Counted from the stretch's first letter, positions 53,442 to 63,109 are shown. The stretch: 64,000 bases of DNA from Hyphomicrobiales bacterium (GCA_017305555.1 JAFKKM010000012.1:42447-106446), one strand, 5' to 3'. Notes: a model not told the origin generated them from the letters alone. Numbers and translations: made by a program.

Positions 53442-54626
53442 TCAGGCGCGCCAATTATAAATCCAGTTTTGACGCGCCAATAGACGACGGCCGCCCAGCA
53501 GCTTCATTGAAAGATCGCGGGCCGTGGCGATGGGGCCGGCGAGGTGATAGATGCGTCCGTTTTGCTGCGCGAGATTCTGCACCCGCGCAACGCGCTCGCG
53601 ACGCAAATCCGCGTAGTGCTGTAATGCTGACGCGATATCCCCGGCGCCTTCGCTCATGCACATGGCAAGCACCGCGGCATCCTCGATAGCCATGCCCGCG
53701 CCTTGCGCGGCGAACGGCAACATCGCGTGCGCGGCATCGCCGAGAAGAGCGACGCGGCCATCGATCCACGTCGCGGATGCCGGCAGCGTGAACAAAGCCC
53801 ATTTGCGCCAGTGCGTGACCGACGCGATGATTGCGCGGGCCGGCTCAGACCAGCGCGGAGCAGTGAATGCCGCACTGGCTTCGGTCGCGGTTGCTGGCAC
53901 GCTCCAACCCTGGTCGTGCCATTGCCCCGAACTGATCGCGACGACGTTCGTTTGCTGGCCATGCGCCATAGGGTAGGTGACGAGGTGTGCGTTGCTTCCC
54001 ATCCAGAGTTGAACGCGGGATGGCGATGCCTGGTCGAGAGGCGAACGGTTTTCGACCGTGCCCCGCCATGCGATCAAGCCCGTGAAGCGCGGCTGTGTCG
54101 CGGGGTCGAGTTGTCGGCGTACAGCCGACCAGAGCCCGTCCGCACCGATCAACGCTGCGACAGTCTCGCGTTGCAGCGCCGTCTCTTGCTGCAGATTGAC
54201 CACAACGCCATCGGCATTTGTCGTGAAGCTTTCGAGCTCGCAGCCGAGGCGAAGTTCGATGAGTGAATGCGTGCTTGCTCGTGCTGCAAGCGCCGCCTGC
54301 AAGTCCGCGCGATGGATCACCCAATAGGGTGCAACCGGGTCCGGCTTGTCGAATGGCAGGCGAACCAGCTCACCGCCGCGCGGTCCGCTCATGACACTGA
54401 CGGCCTCGGGCGCGATGGCACAGGCTTCGAGACTCGATTTCAATCCGAGACCGATCAGCACGCTGCTGGCGTTAGGCGATAGCTGCAAGCCCGCGCCGGC
54501 CTCTTCGAGGCGCGGTGTCCTTTCGGCCACGATGACCTTGAAGCCCTTGTCAGCAAGCGCAAGCGCCGCGGTCAGACCTCCAATGCCGGCGCCGGCAACT
54601 AGGACCGTGGCGCGTCCGCCGCTCAC
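53442..54626 (-). CDS. FAD-dependent aromatic monooxygenase-like enzyme
   Basis: A 394-aa flavoprotein hydroxylase of the salicylate/3-hydroxybenzoate hydroxylase type. FAD-binding GAGIGGLTAALALADKG at the N-terminus, the middle DG-type motif region ALIGADGLWSAVRRQLDP, and the C-terminal FAD motif GDAAHAMLPFAAQGAGMAIE. It inserts an oxygen atom into a phenolic acid using NAD(P)H. It follows the small zinc protein gene by 7 bases on the minus strand, so the two are cotranscribed. Confidence 0.9.
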   Translation of the reverse strand: MSGGRATVLVAGAGIGGLTAALALADKGFKVIVAERTPRLEEAGAGLQLSPNASSVLIGLGLKSSLEACAIAPEAVSVMSGPRGGELVRLPFDKPDPVAPYWVIHRADLQAALAARASTHSLIELRLGCELESFTTNADGVVVNLQQETALQRETVAALIGADGLWSAVRRQLDPATQPRFTGLIAWRGTVENRSPLDQASPSRVQLWMGSNAHLVTYPMAHGQQTNVVAISSGQWHDQGWSVPATATEASAAFTAPRWSEPARAIIASVTHWRKWALFTLPASATWIDGRVALLGDAAHAMLPFAAQGAGMAIEDAAVLAMCMSEGAGDIASALQHYADLRRERVARVQNLAQQNGRIYHLAGPIATARDLSMKLLGGRRLLARQNWIYNWRA

Positions 54627-54633
54627 GGACGGA

Positions 54634-54879
54634 TCAGGGCACCTTGTCCATCACCACGCATTCAGGCGGACGAGCCGCGCCCGGAGCGAGGTCACTGGCG
54701 AAGCGATAGAGCGTCGAGCAGTACGGGCAGATGATTTCAGTGTCATTCCCCAAGTCCAGAAATACATGCGGATGATCGAAAGGCGGGTTGGAACCCACGC
54801 ACATGAATTCTTTCGATCCGATCTCGATCACCGCCACACCGGCGTCATTATGGAAATGGGGAACAACGTGATCGGACAT
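54634..54879 (-). CDS. Small zinc-finger protein (zf-CHCC type)
   Basis: An 81-aa protein with a zinc site formed by the region FMCVGSNPPFDHPHVF and ICPYCSTLYRF, the CxxC plus Cys/His layout of the zf-CHCC family, which includes the complex I-associated NDUFS6-like proteins. Start at ATG 54879 (GAGAAAG before it). It is the first gene of the operon with the FAD monooxygenase. Confidence 0.85.
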   Translation of the reverse strand: MSDHVVPHFHNDAGVAVIEIGSKEFMCVGSNPPFDHPHVFLDLGNDTEIICPYCSTLYRFASDLAPGAARPPECVVMDKVP

Positions 54880-55148
54880 CTTTCTCACCTTTAGTCGCGG
54901 ACAGCCGCTCGGCCGCTGGGCTCGGAACCTGTCACGGCGCCGCCCCCCGGAAACGGGCGCACCATAGGGGGAGGTGGGGCTGATTCCTAGAGCGACATTG
55001 TGCCGGTGGGCAGGGCAGGTCCGTCCCGGCTGACAGGTCTAAATTCGACACAATCCTGAGGTGTTGGAGAAGCCCTTCTTTCGTCTGGCCTGTTGCGTCA
55101 GAAATGTGGCGCGAGGACCGGGCGAGCGACGAGGCGGTTTGCGGTTTG

Positions 55149-56273
55149 ATGAATCGGCGGTGGATAGCGACGGGTCTGATGGGGATGGCGGCATGTGCCG
55201 CCGCCTGCGTCGTGCTGTGGCCCAGCGCCGAACGGGCCGCGACGGTTTTCGCGGCCAGCGACGATCCTGCGGCCCTGTCCGACATCCAGCTTGATTCCGC
55301 GCTACGGAACGATGCCGGTCTGTTGGCGCGGGAGGCCGAGGCCGCGCTTGCTGCTGGCGATGTCGATCTCGCTGAAAGTTTTGCCGAGGTCGCGACTGCT
55401 CGGAATGCGGTACTTCCCGAAGCCTTGCGAACCCGGATCGCCGGTGCGGTTGCTCAGGAAAACTCCGTCGGAGGACTGGCAGAGCGATTTACCACCGGGC
55501 TTGTCACGGGACACGCCGACGACGCGGCCGGCTTGAGCGGCGCGATAGCCGGCGATCTGTTCGTGTTCGGCGACATTCGTGACGTCGTGCGCGAAGGCAA
55601 GCATGTGGTGATGGGCGAGGACAGCGACCGCGTTATTCTCGGCCTCGCCGCTGCGGGGCTCGCGATGACAGCGGCAACCTATGTGTCGGCTGGTGGCGCG
55701 GCGCCGGTGCGTGCCGGGCTGACGCTGGTGAAAGATGCGCGCAAGGCCGGTCGCATAGGTGAGGGGCTGTCGCGGTGGGCAGGCCGATCCGCGCGAGATC
55801 TGGTGGACGCTCCTGCTTTGCAGAAAGCGCTGGCGACAGCTTCGTTCGCACGTCCCGGTCAGATGATGCCGGCGATCAAGGCTGCATTTCGCGTTGAAAA
55901 GGCCGGAGCGCTTGTCCGCACCGCAAAGGACATCGGTCGTATCGGCACGAAAGCCGGAACGCGCGGCGCTTACGATGCGATGAAATTGGCAGAGGGGCCG
56001 AAGGATATCGCGCGGGCGGCCCGGCTTGCCGAAGCCAAGGGCGGTCAGACGCGGGCGATCCTGAAAATGCTCGGGCGCGGCGCATTGGTGTTGGCGGTGG
56101 GTGCTTTCGATCTTGCGCTCTGGCTGTTCTGGGCGCTGATCGCGGCGTTCGGTTTTGTCGTGTCGATCAAGACAACGACCGAGCGTCTCACATTGTCCTG
56201 GTTGCGGCGCCGGAAAGCGACGCGCGCAAAGCTATGTCACACGGCGATATCTGCATCGCCTGCGGTTGCATAG
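55149..56273 (+). CDS. Conserved membrane-associated hypothetical protein (374 aa)
   Basis: Unknown function. An N-terminal signal or anchor (WIATGLMGMAACAAACVVLW), a helical extracytoplasmic region (AREAEAALAAGDVDLAESFA, tetratrico-like), a glycine/alanine-rich middle with small hydrophobic stretches (VILGLAAAGLAMTAATYVSA), and a C-terminal membrane helix (GALVLAVGAFDLALWLFWAL) with a basic tail. Start at ATG 55149; another ATG is 15 codons upstream. I do not recognise a family. Confidence 0.8.
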   Translation: MNRRWIATGLMGMAACAAACVVLWPSAERAATVFAASDDPAALSDIQLDSALRNDAGLLAREAEAALAAGDVDLAESFAEVATARNAVLPEALRTRIAGAVAQENSVGGLAERFTTGLVTGHADDAAGLSGAIAGDLFVFGDIRDVVREGKHVVMGEDSDRVILGLAAAGLAMTAATYVSAGGAAPVRAGLTLVKDARKAGRIGEGLSRWAGRSARDLVDAPALQKALATASFARPGQMMPAIKAAFRVEKAGALVRTAKDIGRIGTKAGTRGAYDAMKLAEGPKDIARAARLAEAKGGQTRAILKMLGRGALVLAVGAFDLALWLFWALIAAFGFVVSIKTTTERLTLSWLRRRKATRAKLCHTAISASPAVA

Positions 56274-56366
56274 CCGGCCTCTGGCCTCATTCGTGACAGT
56301 TGCTTAAACAGAGCCATCTGTCTGGCCTCCGAACTTTCCTCCTATCTGACGCAATGGAATCACTAA

Positions 56367-57119
56367 ATGCCGAGCTTTCACCACGGCGCCGTCGAAATCG
56401 CTTATCTCGATGAAGGCGAGGGCGAGCCGATCATCCTGGTTCACGGTTTTGCATCGAGCAAGAACGTCAATTGGGTTTATCCGACCTGGGTTTCCGAGTT
56501 GAAGAAGCACGGGCGGCGGGTGATTGCGCTCGATAATCGCGGTCATGGAGATTCGACCAAACTTTACGATCAGGAAGACTATCACCTCGGCATCATGGCG
56601 GGTGACGTGCTGGCGCTGATGGATCATCTCGGGTTGGAGCGCCCCGACATGATGGGCTATTCGCTCGGCGCGCGGTTGACGGGTTATCTTGCGCAAAGCC
56701 AGCCGCAGCGTTTGCGCTCGGCGATCTTCGGCGGTCTCGGGATTGGCATGATCGAGGGCGGCGGACCCGGCGAGAACGTCGCCAAGGCACTCGAGGCTGA
56801 ATCGCTGGAAGATGTGGCCGATCCGATGGGCCGCATGTTTCGCGCGTTCGCTGACCAGACGCGTTCGGATCGCAGGGCGCTTGCGGCGTGCCTGCGGGGA
56901 TCGCGACGATTGGCGACCCGTGAGGAGGCGGCGTGCATCACCGTTCCATCACTGATCGCGGTCGGTACCACGGATCTGATCGCCGGTTCGGCACACGCGC
57001 TGGCCGCGATCATTCCGAACTCAGAGGTGCTCGACATTCCGGGACGCGATCACATGCGCGCTGTCGGCGACCGTGTCTACAAGGCCGGCGTGCTGGATTT
57101 CCTGTCGCGGCGTCCCTGA
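56367..57119 (+). CDS. Alpha/beta hydrolase
   Basis: A 250-aa alpha/beta-fold hydrolase. Oxyanion-hole motif HGFASS near residue 26, nucleophile Ser99 in GYSLGA, acid Asp in VGTTDLIAGSAH and His in IPGRDHMRAVGD complete the catalytic triad. It resembles esterases and small-molecule hydrolases; the substrate is unknown. It stands alone. Confidence 0.9.
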   Translation: MPSFHHGAVEIAYLDEGEGEPIILVHGFASSKNVNWVYPTWVSELKKHGRRVIALDNRGHGDSTKLYDQEDYHLGIMAGDVLALMDHLGLERPDMMGYSLGARLTGYLAQSQPQRLRSAIFGGLGIGMIEGGGPGENVAKALEAESLEDVADPMGRMFRAFADQTRSDRRALAACLRGSRRLATREEAACITVPSLIAVGTTDLIAGSAHALAAIIPNSEVLDIPGRDHMRAVGDRVYKAGVLDFLSRRP

Positions 57120-57132
57120 AACCCGCATCGCG

Positions 57133-58506
57133 TCAAGGAGCAGGCTCGCGATCTTTCGCGGAAGGCGTTTTGCCCGCGCGGAATCGCTCGATTGCGATCA
57201 GGACAACCAGCACCGCGATCCATGCCATGCGTGCGCCGTAGCGGTCATGCGGGCCCGAGATCACGCCGCAGAGAAATGCATTGCCGAGCAACGCCAGCGC
57301 GACCGTGGCGGCGAGCAGGTCGATATCGTCCAGCCGCCGTCGCCACAATGCCCGGCCGAGCAATACGACCAGCAGCAGCATCGAGACCAGCGCGACCGGG
57401 ACGTGGACCCAGTTGATCGGCGTGAAGTTGATGTCCCAATGCTGTTGATGCGCTGCGCGCATCGCTGCCGTCTGCGTTGGAAGATAGCGCTCGATAATGC
57501 CGTAGGTGTGTGGAATCCAGCCGTTGGTGCCTTCGCCGGTACCGACCATGTGGAGTTGCGTCGCCGTGGCCATCAGGGCGGCTTCGATCTGCCACAGCGG
57601 ATAGGCGGTGAGGGATTGCGCCGCGATGAATCCCATCTCCTCGTCCATGCCTTCGAAGCGGCCGAGCTTGTTGAAGATGCTGTCGTTGGCCCAAAGAAAT
57701 TCATCGGCGGTCGCGGGCAACTGGTTGCGATACGGGCAGAGCTTGAGCTTGATGGTGTCGCAATGGTCGTTGAGGTAGCGGGCGACGATGCCGTCCTGCA
57801 TCATCCTGCCGAATGTCACGCCGGGGCCGCCCGGAGTCCATGCCAACTGACCTGACAGCGCGTAGTTCGCAGCAACGAGCAGCGCAGCGCTGACGGCAAC
57901 GGCGACGCTGCCCTGCATCAGTCCGGACGCGGTGAGGCGCGGACGCAGCCACGGCAACAAGACCCATCCGGCGACGCAAAGCCCGAACAGCACGCCGAAT
58001 GTCGCGCTGTGAGTCGCTGCGGCAAATGCCGTGAAGGCGAACAGCGCGATCTTCTCGGTTCGCGACAGACGATCGCCATGGGCAACGAGCAGGAATAGCG
58101 TCAGCACCGCGAGCCCGGCGAAGATGTCGGTGATCAGCATCGACGCGAGCCACGGCAACGCCGTGGTCAGGATGAGGATAAGGGCAATTCTGGCGAGGCG
58201 GAGTGGACGGGCCAGTCCCAGCACCCGAAGGGTGAGGTGGAGCACCCAGAGTGTCACGACCGATTGGAAAGCCAGGTTGAGCCAGAAGTACGAGCGTTCG
58301 CCGAAATGAAGATAGAGGCCGTAGACCGTGGAACGGCTGGGCACGAGGTAGCCCTCATACCAGCGGGCCAAATAGCCTCCGGTATCGTATTGGAGCAGCG
58401 GGTAGCCGTTCCAGATCGCCGGGGTGATCAGCAGGACGGCGACGGCCGCAACCGCGAGGAAACCGGGGAGGGCCCAGCGCGAGGCTGCGGGTGCGCCTGC
58501 GGGCAA
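57133..58506 (-). CDS. Polytopic inner-membrane protein (457 aa)
   Basis: About 11 predicted membrane helices (FLAVAAVAVLLITPAIWNGY; LPWLASMLITDIFAGLAVLT; VALVSMLLLVVLLGRALW) with a large soluble loop in the middle (PGGPGVTFGRMMQDGIVARY; HCDTIKLKLCPYRNQLPATA, with three cysteines). The arrangement resembles lipid-carrier-dependent membrane glycosyltransferases of the GT-C type, with an acidic YDTGGY in the first loop, but no certain catalytic motif is visible. Start may be GTG or ATG nearby. Confidence 0.82.
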   Translation of the reverse strand: MPAGAPAASRWALPGFLAVAAVAVLLITPAIWNGYPLLQYDTGGYLARWYEGYLVPSRSTVYGLYLHFGERSYFWLNLAFQSVVTLWVLHLTLRVLGLARPLRLARIALILILTTALPWLASMLITDIFAGLAVLTLFLLVAHGDRLSRTEKIALFAFTAFAAATHSATFGVLFGLCVAGWVLLPWLRPRLTASGLMQGSVAVAVSAALLVAANYALSGQLAWTPGGPGVTFGRMMQDGIVARYLNDHCDTIKLKLCPYRNQLPATADEFLWANDSIFNKLGRFEGMDEEMGFIAAQSLTAYPLWQIEAALMATATQLHMVGTGEGTNGWIPHTYGIIERYLPTQTAAMRAAHQQHWDINFTPINWVHVPVALVSMLLLVVLLGRALWRRRLDDIDLLAATVALALLGNAFLCGVISGPHDRYGARMAWIAVLVVLIAIERFRAGKTPSAKDREPAP

Positions 58507-58810
58507 AATCTGCGTGCGAATGGACGTGTCCCCTCTGATCCCGACTGGCAGGATGCTTAAACTCAGTCGGTTCCTCAGTCGATAAATAGTTGCAACTCTT
58601 GCGGCCGGTCCGATTGCAGTGGCCGATCCGCGAACCTATGTCCCGTCAATCCTGGTAAATTGGAGTGAATTTGCGGGCAATTCGGGGTTGTTTATTGCTC
58701 TTTCAGGCAATTTGCCGGCAAAATTCGTATTTCTGCCCACGCCTCGGGCAGCGGACAGGCGCGGTTGAGGTGTGTTATAGATCGGACCACTCGGAAAGCA
58801 TGAGAGCCGC
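58507..58810. other. Intergenic region upstream of cysE
   Basis: About 300 bases between divergent genes, holding both promoters. A small hairpin CTGCCC / GGGCAG lies at about 58733-58751. No clear sulfur-response or other known operator is recognised. Confidence 0.5.
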
Positions 58811-59638
58811 ATGGTAGTGCATCACGTCAATCCGCAGAACGCAAAGCTCGCCGCCCTCGATCCGATCTGGGATCGCGTGCGGACTGAGGCTGAGGATATC
58901 GTTCGTCGCGAGCCCGAACTGGCCGCGTTCATTTTCAGTTCGGTGCTGCACCATTCCCGTCTTGAGGCGGCGGTGGTGCATCGGGTCGCGGAACGGCTCG
59001 ACCACTCGGCGTTGTCGGGCGACCTGATCCGGCAGACCTTCGATGAGGCTCTGCGCGACGACCCCGACATCGGCAACGCGTTTCGCGCCGACCTCGTGGC
59101 GGTCTACGATCGCGATCCTGCGACGTCGCGGTTCATCGATCCGCTACTCTACTTCAAGGGCTTCCACGCTATCCAGACCCATCGTCTGGCTCATTGGCTC
59201 TATCTGAAAGGCCGCAAGGATTTCGCCTATTATCTGCAAAGCCGCGCGTCCGCGGTGTTTCAGACCGACATCAATCCGGCGGCGCAAATCGGCCGCGGAA
59301 TTTTCCTCGATCATGCGACCGGCTTTGTCGTTGGCGAAACCGCGGTGATCGAGGACGACGTTTCGATCCTCCACGGTGTGACGCTGGGCGGCACCGGCAA
59401 GGAGAACGAGGATCGCCATCCGAAAATCCGCCGTGGCGTCCTGATCGGCGCCGGCGCGAAAATCCTCGGCAACATCGAGATCGGGCATTGCGCGCGCATT
59501 GCCGCCGGCTCCGTCGTGGTCAAGCCGGTGCCGCACAATGTGACGGTTGCAGGTGTTCCCGCGAAGGTCGTGGGTGAGGCCGGTTGCGCAGAACCGTCGC
59601 GCACCATGGACCAGATGCTGCACGCCACAGGGCTTTGA
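58811..59638 (+). CDS. cysE: Serine O-acetyltransferase CysE
   Basis: A 275-aa enzyme giving O-acetylserine for cysteine synthesis. The N-terminal helical domain (PIWDRVRTEAEDIVRREPEL) and SAT signature RLAHWLYLKGRKDFAYYLQS precede left-handed beta-helix hexapeptide repeats (IGRGIFLDHATGFVVGETAV; IEDDVSILHGVTLGGTGKEN with catalytic His). The C-terminal tail is long enough for cysteine synthase binding, ending GL rather than the usual terminal Ile. It is followed by the DUF3126 gene. Confidence 0.96.
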   Translation: MVVHHVNPQNAKLAALDPIWDRVRTEAEDIVRREPELAAFIFSSVLHHSRLEAAVVHRVAERLDHSALSGDLIRQTFDEALRDDPDIGNAFRADLVAVYDRDPATSRFIDPLLYFKGFHAIQTHRLAHWLYLKGRKDFAYYLQSRASAVFQTDINPAAQIGRGIFLDHATGFVVGETAVIEDDVSILHGVTLGGTGKENEDRHPKIRRGVLIGAGAKILGNIEIGHCARIAAGSVVVKPVPHNVTVAGVPAKVVGEAGCAEPSRTMDQMLHATGL

Positions 59639-59742
59639 CGCCTGGTGGTTTGTCAAGCACGCGAATTCGTATAGACAAGGTGATGACGGCTCGCGGTATC
59701 TTGCGATAAAGCAGGCTGGACTTTGTTGTATTGGAGACGCTT

Positions 59743-59961
59743 GTGAACGTTCAGGAAGTCAGGAAGCTCGACGCGTATTTGAAGCGCTTGTTCGGCAATC
59801 CGAAGATTCGCGTGGTACCGCGTCCGAAGAAGGATGACTCCGCCGAGGTGTATATCGGTGAAGAATTCATCGGCGTGTTGTTCGTCGATGACGAGGACGA
59901 CGATCGTTCGTTCCAATTCCAGATGGCCATTCTGGAAGACGATCTCGTCGAGGAAGAGTAA
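59743..59961 (+). CDS. DUF3126 family protein
   Basis: A 72-aa acidic protein (MNVQEVRKLDAYLKRLFGNP, then RVVPRPKKDDSAEVYIGEEF, then FVDDEDDDRSFQFQMAILED), full-length DUF3126, a family confined to alphaproteobacteria and often encoded after cysE. Function unknown. GTG start at 59743 is preferred because GGAG lies 6 bases upstream. Confidence 0.92.
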   Translation: MNVQEVRKLDAYLKRLFGNPKIRVVPRPKKDDSAEVYIGEEFIGVLFVDDEDDDRSFQFQMAILEDDLVEEE

Positions 59962-60012
59962 GCGGTTCGGCGACCTGCCGAGCCCCAATGCTCCACTCAA
60001 ATGCACGCGGCG

Positions 60013-60732
60013 TTATTCGTGCGTGCTCCGCAGGCGTTCCGTCAGATTATCCATCGCCACGACGACATCGCGCCAATGCGTCAGCCATTGGCGTGGAAAG
60101 CGGAACGTCAGGTCCGCACCATTGATGCGTCGCTCGACGAGACAGGTTCCGGGCGTTTCGCGATCGCGCGTGCAGCGGGCGACAAACTGTTTGTCCTGCG
60201 TCTGCGCCAGCAGCAAATCCTCTTGTTCGTAAGGCGTGCCATCGCGGAATGCTTGAAGCGTCAAGCCATCCGCGACCGCTGACTGTGTCGGGTCGAGGTA
60301 GCGCGGGTAAATGGTTTGCAGCCGTGTCTCCGGCGACATCGCGCCGTGATGTTCGGCGATCGTGAGAAATATCCGCTTGATCGCATTCTGCGCGTCCTCG
60401 ACGGTTTCGGCGCTGACGTGGCGCGGCGTGCCGGGCGGTTCGAGCGACGGATATTCGAAGCCGAGATCGACGCGCTCCTGCGGCCCGGAATGGCGCTGCA
60501 CCTTTTCGCGGATGGCCTTGGCCGGAATGTTGAACAATGTGCCGCCGATGCTGATGGGGAGCGGCATCGGTTGCTCGGGCGGCGCGGGTCGCCAGGTCGG
60601 CCACAGCAGGTAGGTGATCAGGGCGACCGCGCTGATGCTGAGCAGGCCCGTAAGCAGCGCCATGCCGTAGTAACGGCGTTGCGGCCTTCGTCGGCGCTGC
60701 GGCGGGTTGGAGGACGACGTGAGTGTTGTCAT
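60013..60732 (-). CDS. Membrane-anchored hypothetical protein (239 aa)
   Basis: A single membrane helix near residue 30 (MALLTGLLSISAVALITYLL) after a basic N-terminus (PPQRRRRPQRRYYG) anchors a periplasmic domain (PISIGGTLFNIPAKAIREKV; GFEYPSLEPPG; CLVERRINGADLTFRFPRQW). It has two cysteines far apart. No named family is recognised. Confidence 0.8.
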   Translation of the reverse strand: MTTLTSSSNPPQRRRRPQRRYYGMALLTGLLSISAVALITYLLWPTWRPAPPEQPMPLPISIGGTLFNIPAKAIREKVQRHSGPQERVDLGFEYPSLEPPGTPRHVSAETVEDAQNAIKRIFLTIAEHHGAMSPETRLQTIYPRYLDPTQSAVADGLTLQAFRDGTPYEQEDLLLAQTQDKQFVARCTRDRETPGTCLVERRINGADLTFRFPRQWLTHWRDVVVAMDNLTERLRSTHE

Positions 60733-60980
60733 GGACAACCGGGACCTTGTCGCGTGCGGTGGTTCGGAAATGTGTTCCGGGCTCGGCCATTGACCGAATC
60801 ACCTGCCAATATGCCACGGCGAAGCGCCGGCGTGCGTGAAGGGCCATCGCGCGACGTACAAATTTAGGTTTCGGTCGATCACGGTTCCGGCTTCGTCATT
60901 AACCTTTTCTTAAGGATAAAGTGGCGGCCGGAGCCTGATTTTGCCAAGCATGATGCGCCAACTGTCGGGAAGGGGCGCTC

Positions 60981-61310
60981 ATGTCACCGGATGCATTGAA
61001 TTCGCTGTTTTCGCTGCTGATCGGCTTCGCGCTCGCCGGCGCGCTGGTGAGCGGCTATCAGGCCTTTGTCCAACGTCCCGCCGGGTTCGGCCTGTTGCAG
61101 CAGGAGGCGATGACGCGTTCGTTCGTGGCGGTGCCGTTCCTGGTGTTCGCTGCGCCCTTCATCATCATGCGCAACACGCTGCGCGGCCGCCAGGTCGAAC
61201 GCCGCCGTGTCGAGTTCGTCATGATGGCGACGGTGCTGTCCGGGTTCTGGAGCCTGATGTCGGGCACCTTCATTGTCATGACGCTACGCGCGATGGGCTT
61301 GTTCGCCTGA
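60981..61310 (+). CDS. Small membrane hypothetical protein (109 aa)
   Basis: Three predicted membrane helices (LNSLFSLLIGFALAGALVSG; FVAVPFLVFAAPFIIMRNTL; VEFVMMATVLSGFWSLMSGT). The basic loop between helices two and three (RGRQVERRRVE) faces the cytoplasm. It is probably conserved in the group; function unknown. Confidence 0.8.
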   Translation: MSPDALNSLFSLLIGFALAGALVSGYQAFVQRPAGFGLLQQEAMTRSFVAVPFLVFAAPFIIMRNTLRGRQVERRRVEFVMMATVLSGFWSLMSGTFIVMTLRAMGLFA

Positions 61311-61399
61311 CGTCGACCGGCTTGAAGCCGCGATTTTGCGTCGGCGGTGCGTTGGCGTAACATCGGCGGCATCCCGCATTTCAGAAATCAGGACACCTC

Positions 61400-61930
61400 A
61401 TGGCGATTTACGAACTCGATGGACAGGCGCCCGAACTTCCCGCCGATGGCGACTGTTTCGTCGCGGAGACCGCCGCGGTCGTCGGCAAGATCCGGATGCA
61501 CAAGGGATCGAGTATCTGGTTCGGTGCCGTCCTGCGCGGCGACAACGAGTGGATCGAACTCGGAGAGAATTCCAACATTCAGGACAACGCCACCTGTCAT
61601 ACCGATCCGGGCTTCCCGCTGACCATCGGCAAGAACTGCACCATCGGCCACAACGTGATCCTGCACGGCTGCACCATCGAGGATGGCGCGTTGATCGGCA
61701 TGGGCGCGATCGTGATGAACGGCGCGCGCATTCGTAGCGGCTGTGTTGTCGGCGCCGGTGCGGTGATTACCGAAGGCAAGGAATTCCCGGAGCGGTCGCT
61801 GATCATCGGCGCGCCCGCGCGCGCGATCCGTACGCTTGAGCCTGCGCAGGTGGAAGCCATGACGCGTGGCGCCGGCTTCTATGTCGCCAACGGCGCGCGG
61901 TTCAAGAAGGGCCTGAAGAAGATCGGCTGA
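61400..61930 (+). CDS. Gamma carbonic anhydrase family protein
   Basis: A 176-aa left-handed beta-helix protein. Hexapeptide repeats run from about residue 25 to 135 (VVGKIRMHKGSSIWFGAVLR; NIQDNATCHTDPG; IGHNVILHGCTIEDGALIG), with the three metal-binding histidines in CHTDPG and IGHNVILHG, and a C-terminal helix (QVEAMTRGAGFYVANGARFK). The family includes carbonic anhydrases and inactive paralogues such as those of PaaY/YrdA type. Confidence 0.95.
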   Translation: MAIYELDGQAPELPADGDCFVAETAAVVGKIRMHKGSSIWFGAVLRGDNEWIELGENSNIQDNATCHTDPGFPLTIGKNCTIGHNVILHGCTIEDGALIGMGAIVMNGARIRSGCVVGAGAVITEGKEFPERSLIIGAPARAIRTLEPAQVEAMTRGAGFYVANGARFKKGLKKIG

Positions 61931-62044
61931 TCGCCGTCGTCTCGCAACGCTTCGACCAATCCGGTCGCGACAAGTCCATCGCAAAAAAAGGTGCGGCCAG
62001 CCTTGGGGGAGGCGAGACGCTTCCTTTTAAGATCAATGGGTTAG

Positions 62045-63109
62045 TCATTTCGTTTTGGCCTTTCCACGGATTTTCCACATTACGTCGGGGAGTTCTTCAA
62101 CAAGCGCCCATTCCTTGTGGGCCGCGACATGCTGATATCTGGCAGCGCTTCTCGGATCGCGCCAGTTTCCGGTTGCCACAAGACCGTGCACGTCAGTTTT
62201 GCCGTAGCGGCGCATCCACGTCGCCCATGTATGTCGGAACGCGTGGAATCCGGCCCAGCTAAGCCGGTGGTGCGGTATCCGGCGAGACTTGCCCTTCTGG
62301 CGCTTTGGCACGGTCACGCCGCAGGCGCGCAGCTTGGCGCGGACAAGGCGGTCCTTGAGCCCGCCGCCGGCCCGGAACGGCCACAGCGACCCCTCTGTCC
62401 GCTTGCCGACAACCAGCCGTAGTGGGTCAATGAGGCTGGCACGGAGCAGAACCGTGCGCGGGTCGCCGTTCTTCGTCTTGCCGATGTAGGCCCAGCGGTG
62501 ATCAAGGTTCAGATCCTCGATCTTCATCCGCATGACTTCACCAATGCGGCATCCTGAATAGACAAGCAGCGCAAGCAGTGTGGCAAATGCCTGGTCCTCT
62601 TGCTCGGCAGCGGCAATGATCGCTGTCACGTCCTCCGGCCGCAGAAACTGAGTTACGACGCGTCCCTTGGCCCCGGCCGGGCGCTTAAGCCGGATATCAA
62701 TGCCGGACGTGTGAAGGATCGCGGAAGCTGGCGTGTAGACCTTCCGATTCCGGGTGGCCGGAGTGGCGTTAGGATATAGTTCCAGTGCGGCGGCGTCGAT
62801 CTCGGCTTGGCCGATTTCGGCAAGAGGCTTTTCCCCAAAGTGCGCGATCAGCCGCCCCACGTTCTCCCGCTCGCCACCTGATCGCATGTATTTCACCGCT
62901 GCGCTCAGGAATGTTGGGGCGTCCGGCTCGGGTCGCTTTGGTGGATACTCACCACATTCGATGGCTTCGATGGTCTCTTTGAGCTTGCGCCGGGCAGCAG
63001 CTTCCCGATGAGTTTTTGTGCTTCGGTCCACAGAGATTCCGCAATAGGACCCCCGGATCGTCCAGTTGGGCGACTTGCCCGCTCTCGGCGGGATGAGTTT
63101 GAGCGGCAT
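62045..63109 (-). CDS. Tyrosine-type site-specific integrase
   Basis: A 354-aa phage-type integrase. Arm- and core-binding region up to about 150, then catalytic domain with Arg in YSGCRIGEVMRMKIEDL, His-x-x-Arg in GFHAFRHTWATWMRR and nucleophile Tyr in SAARYQHVAAH. It integrates and excises a mobile element at an attachment site; no tRNA lies in the window beside it. It is preceded by an overlapping excisionase-like gene. The element's right end is not visible. Confidence 0.93.
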   Translation of the reverse strand: MPLKLIPPRAGKSPNWTIRGSYCGISVDRSTKTHREAAARRKLKETIEAIECGEYPPKRPEPDAPTFLSAAVKYMRSGGERENVGRLIAHFGEKPLAEIGQAEIDAAALELYPNATPATRNRKVYTPASAILHTSGIDIRLKRPAGAKGRVVTQFLRPEDVTAIIAAAEQEDQAFATLLALLVYSGCRIGEVMRMKIEDLNLDHRWAYIGKTKNGDPRTVLLRASLIDPLRLVVGKRTEGSLWPFRAGGGLKDRLVRAKLRACGVTVPKRQKGKSRRIPHHRLSWAGFHAFRHTWATWMRRYGKTDVHGLVATGNWRDPRSAARYQHVAAHKEWALVEELPDVMWKIRGKAKTK

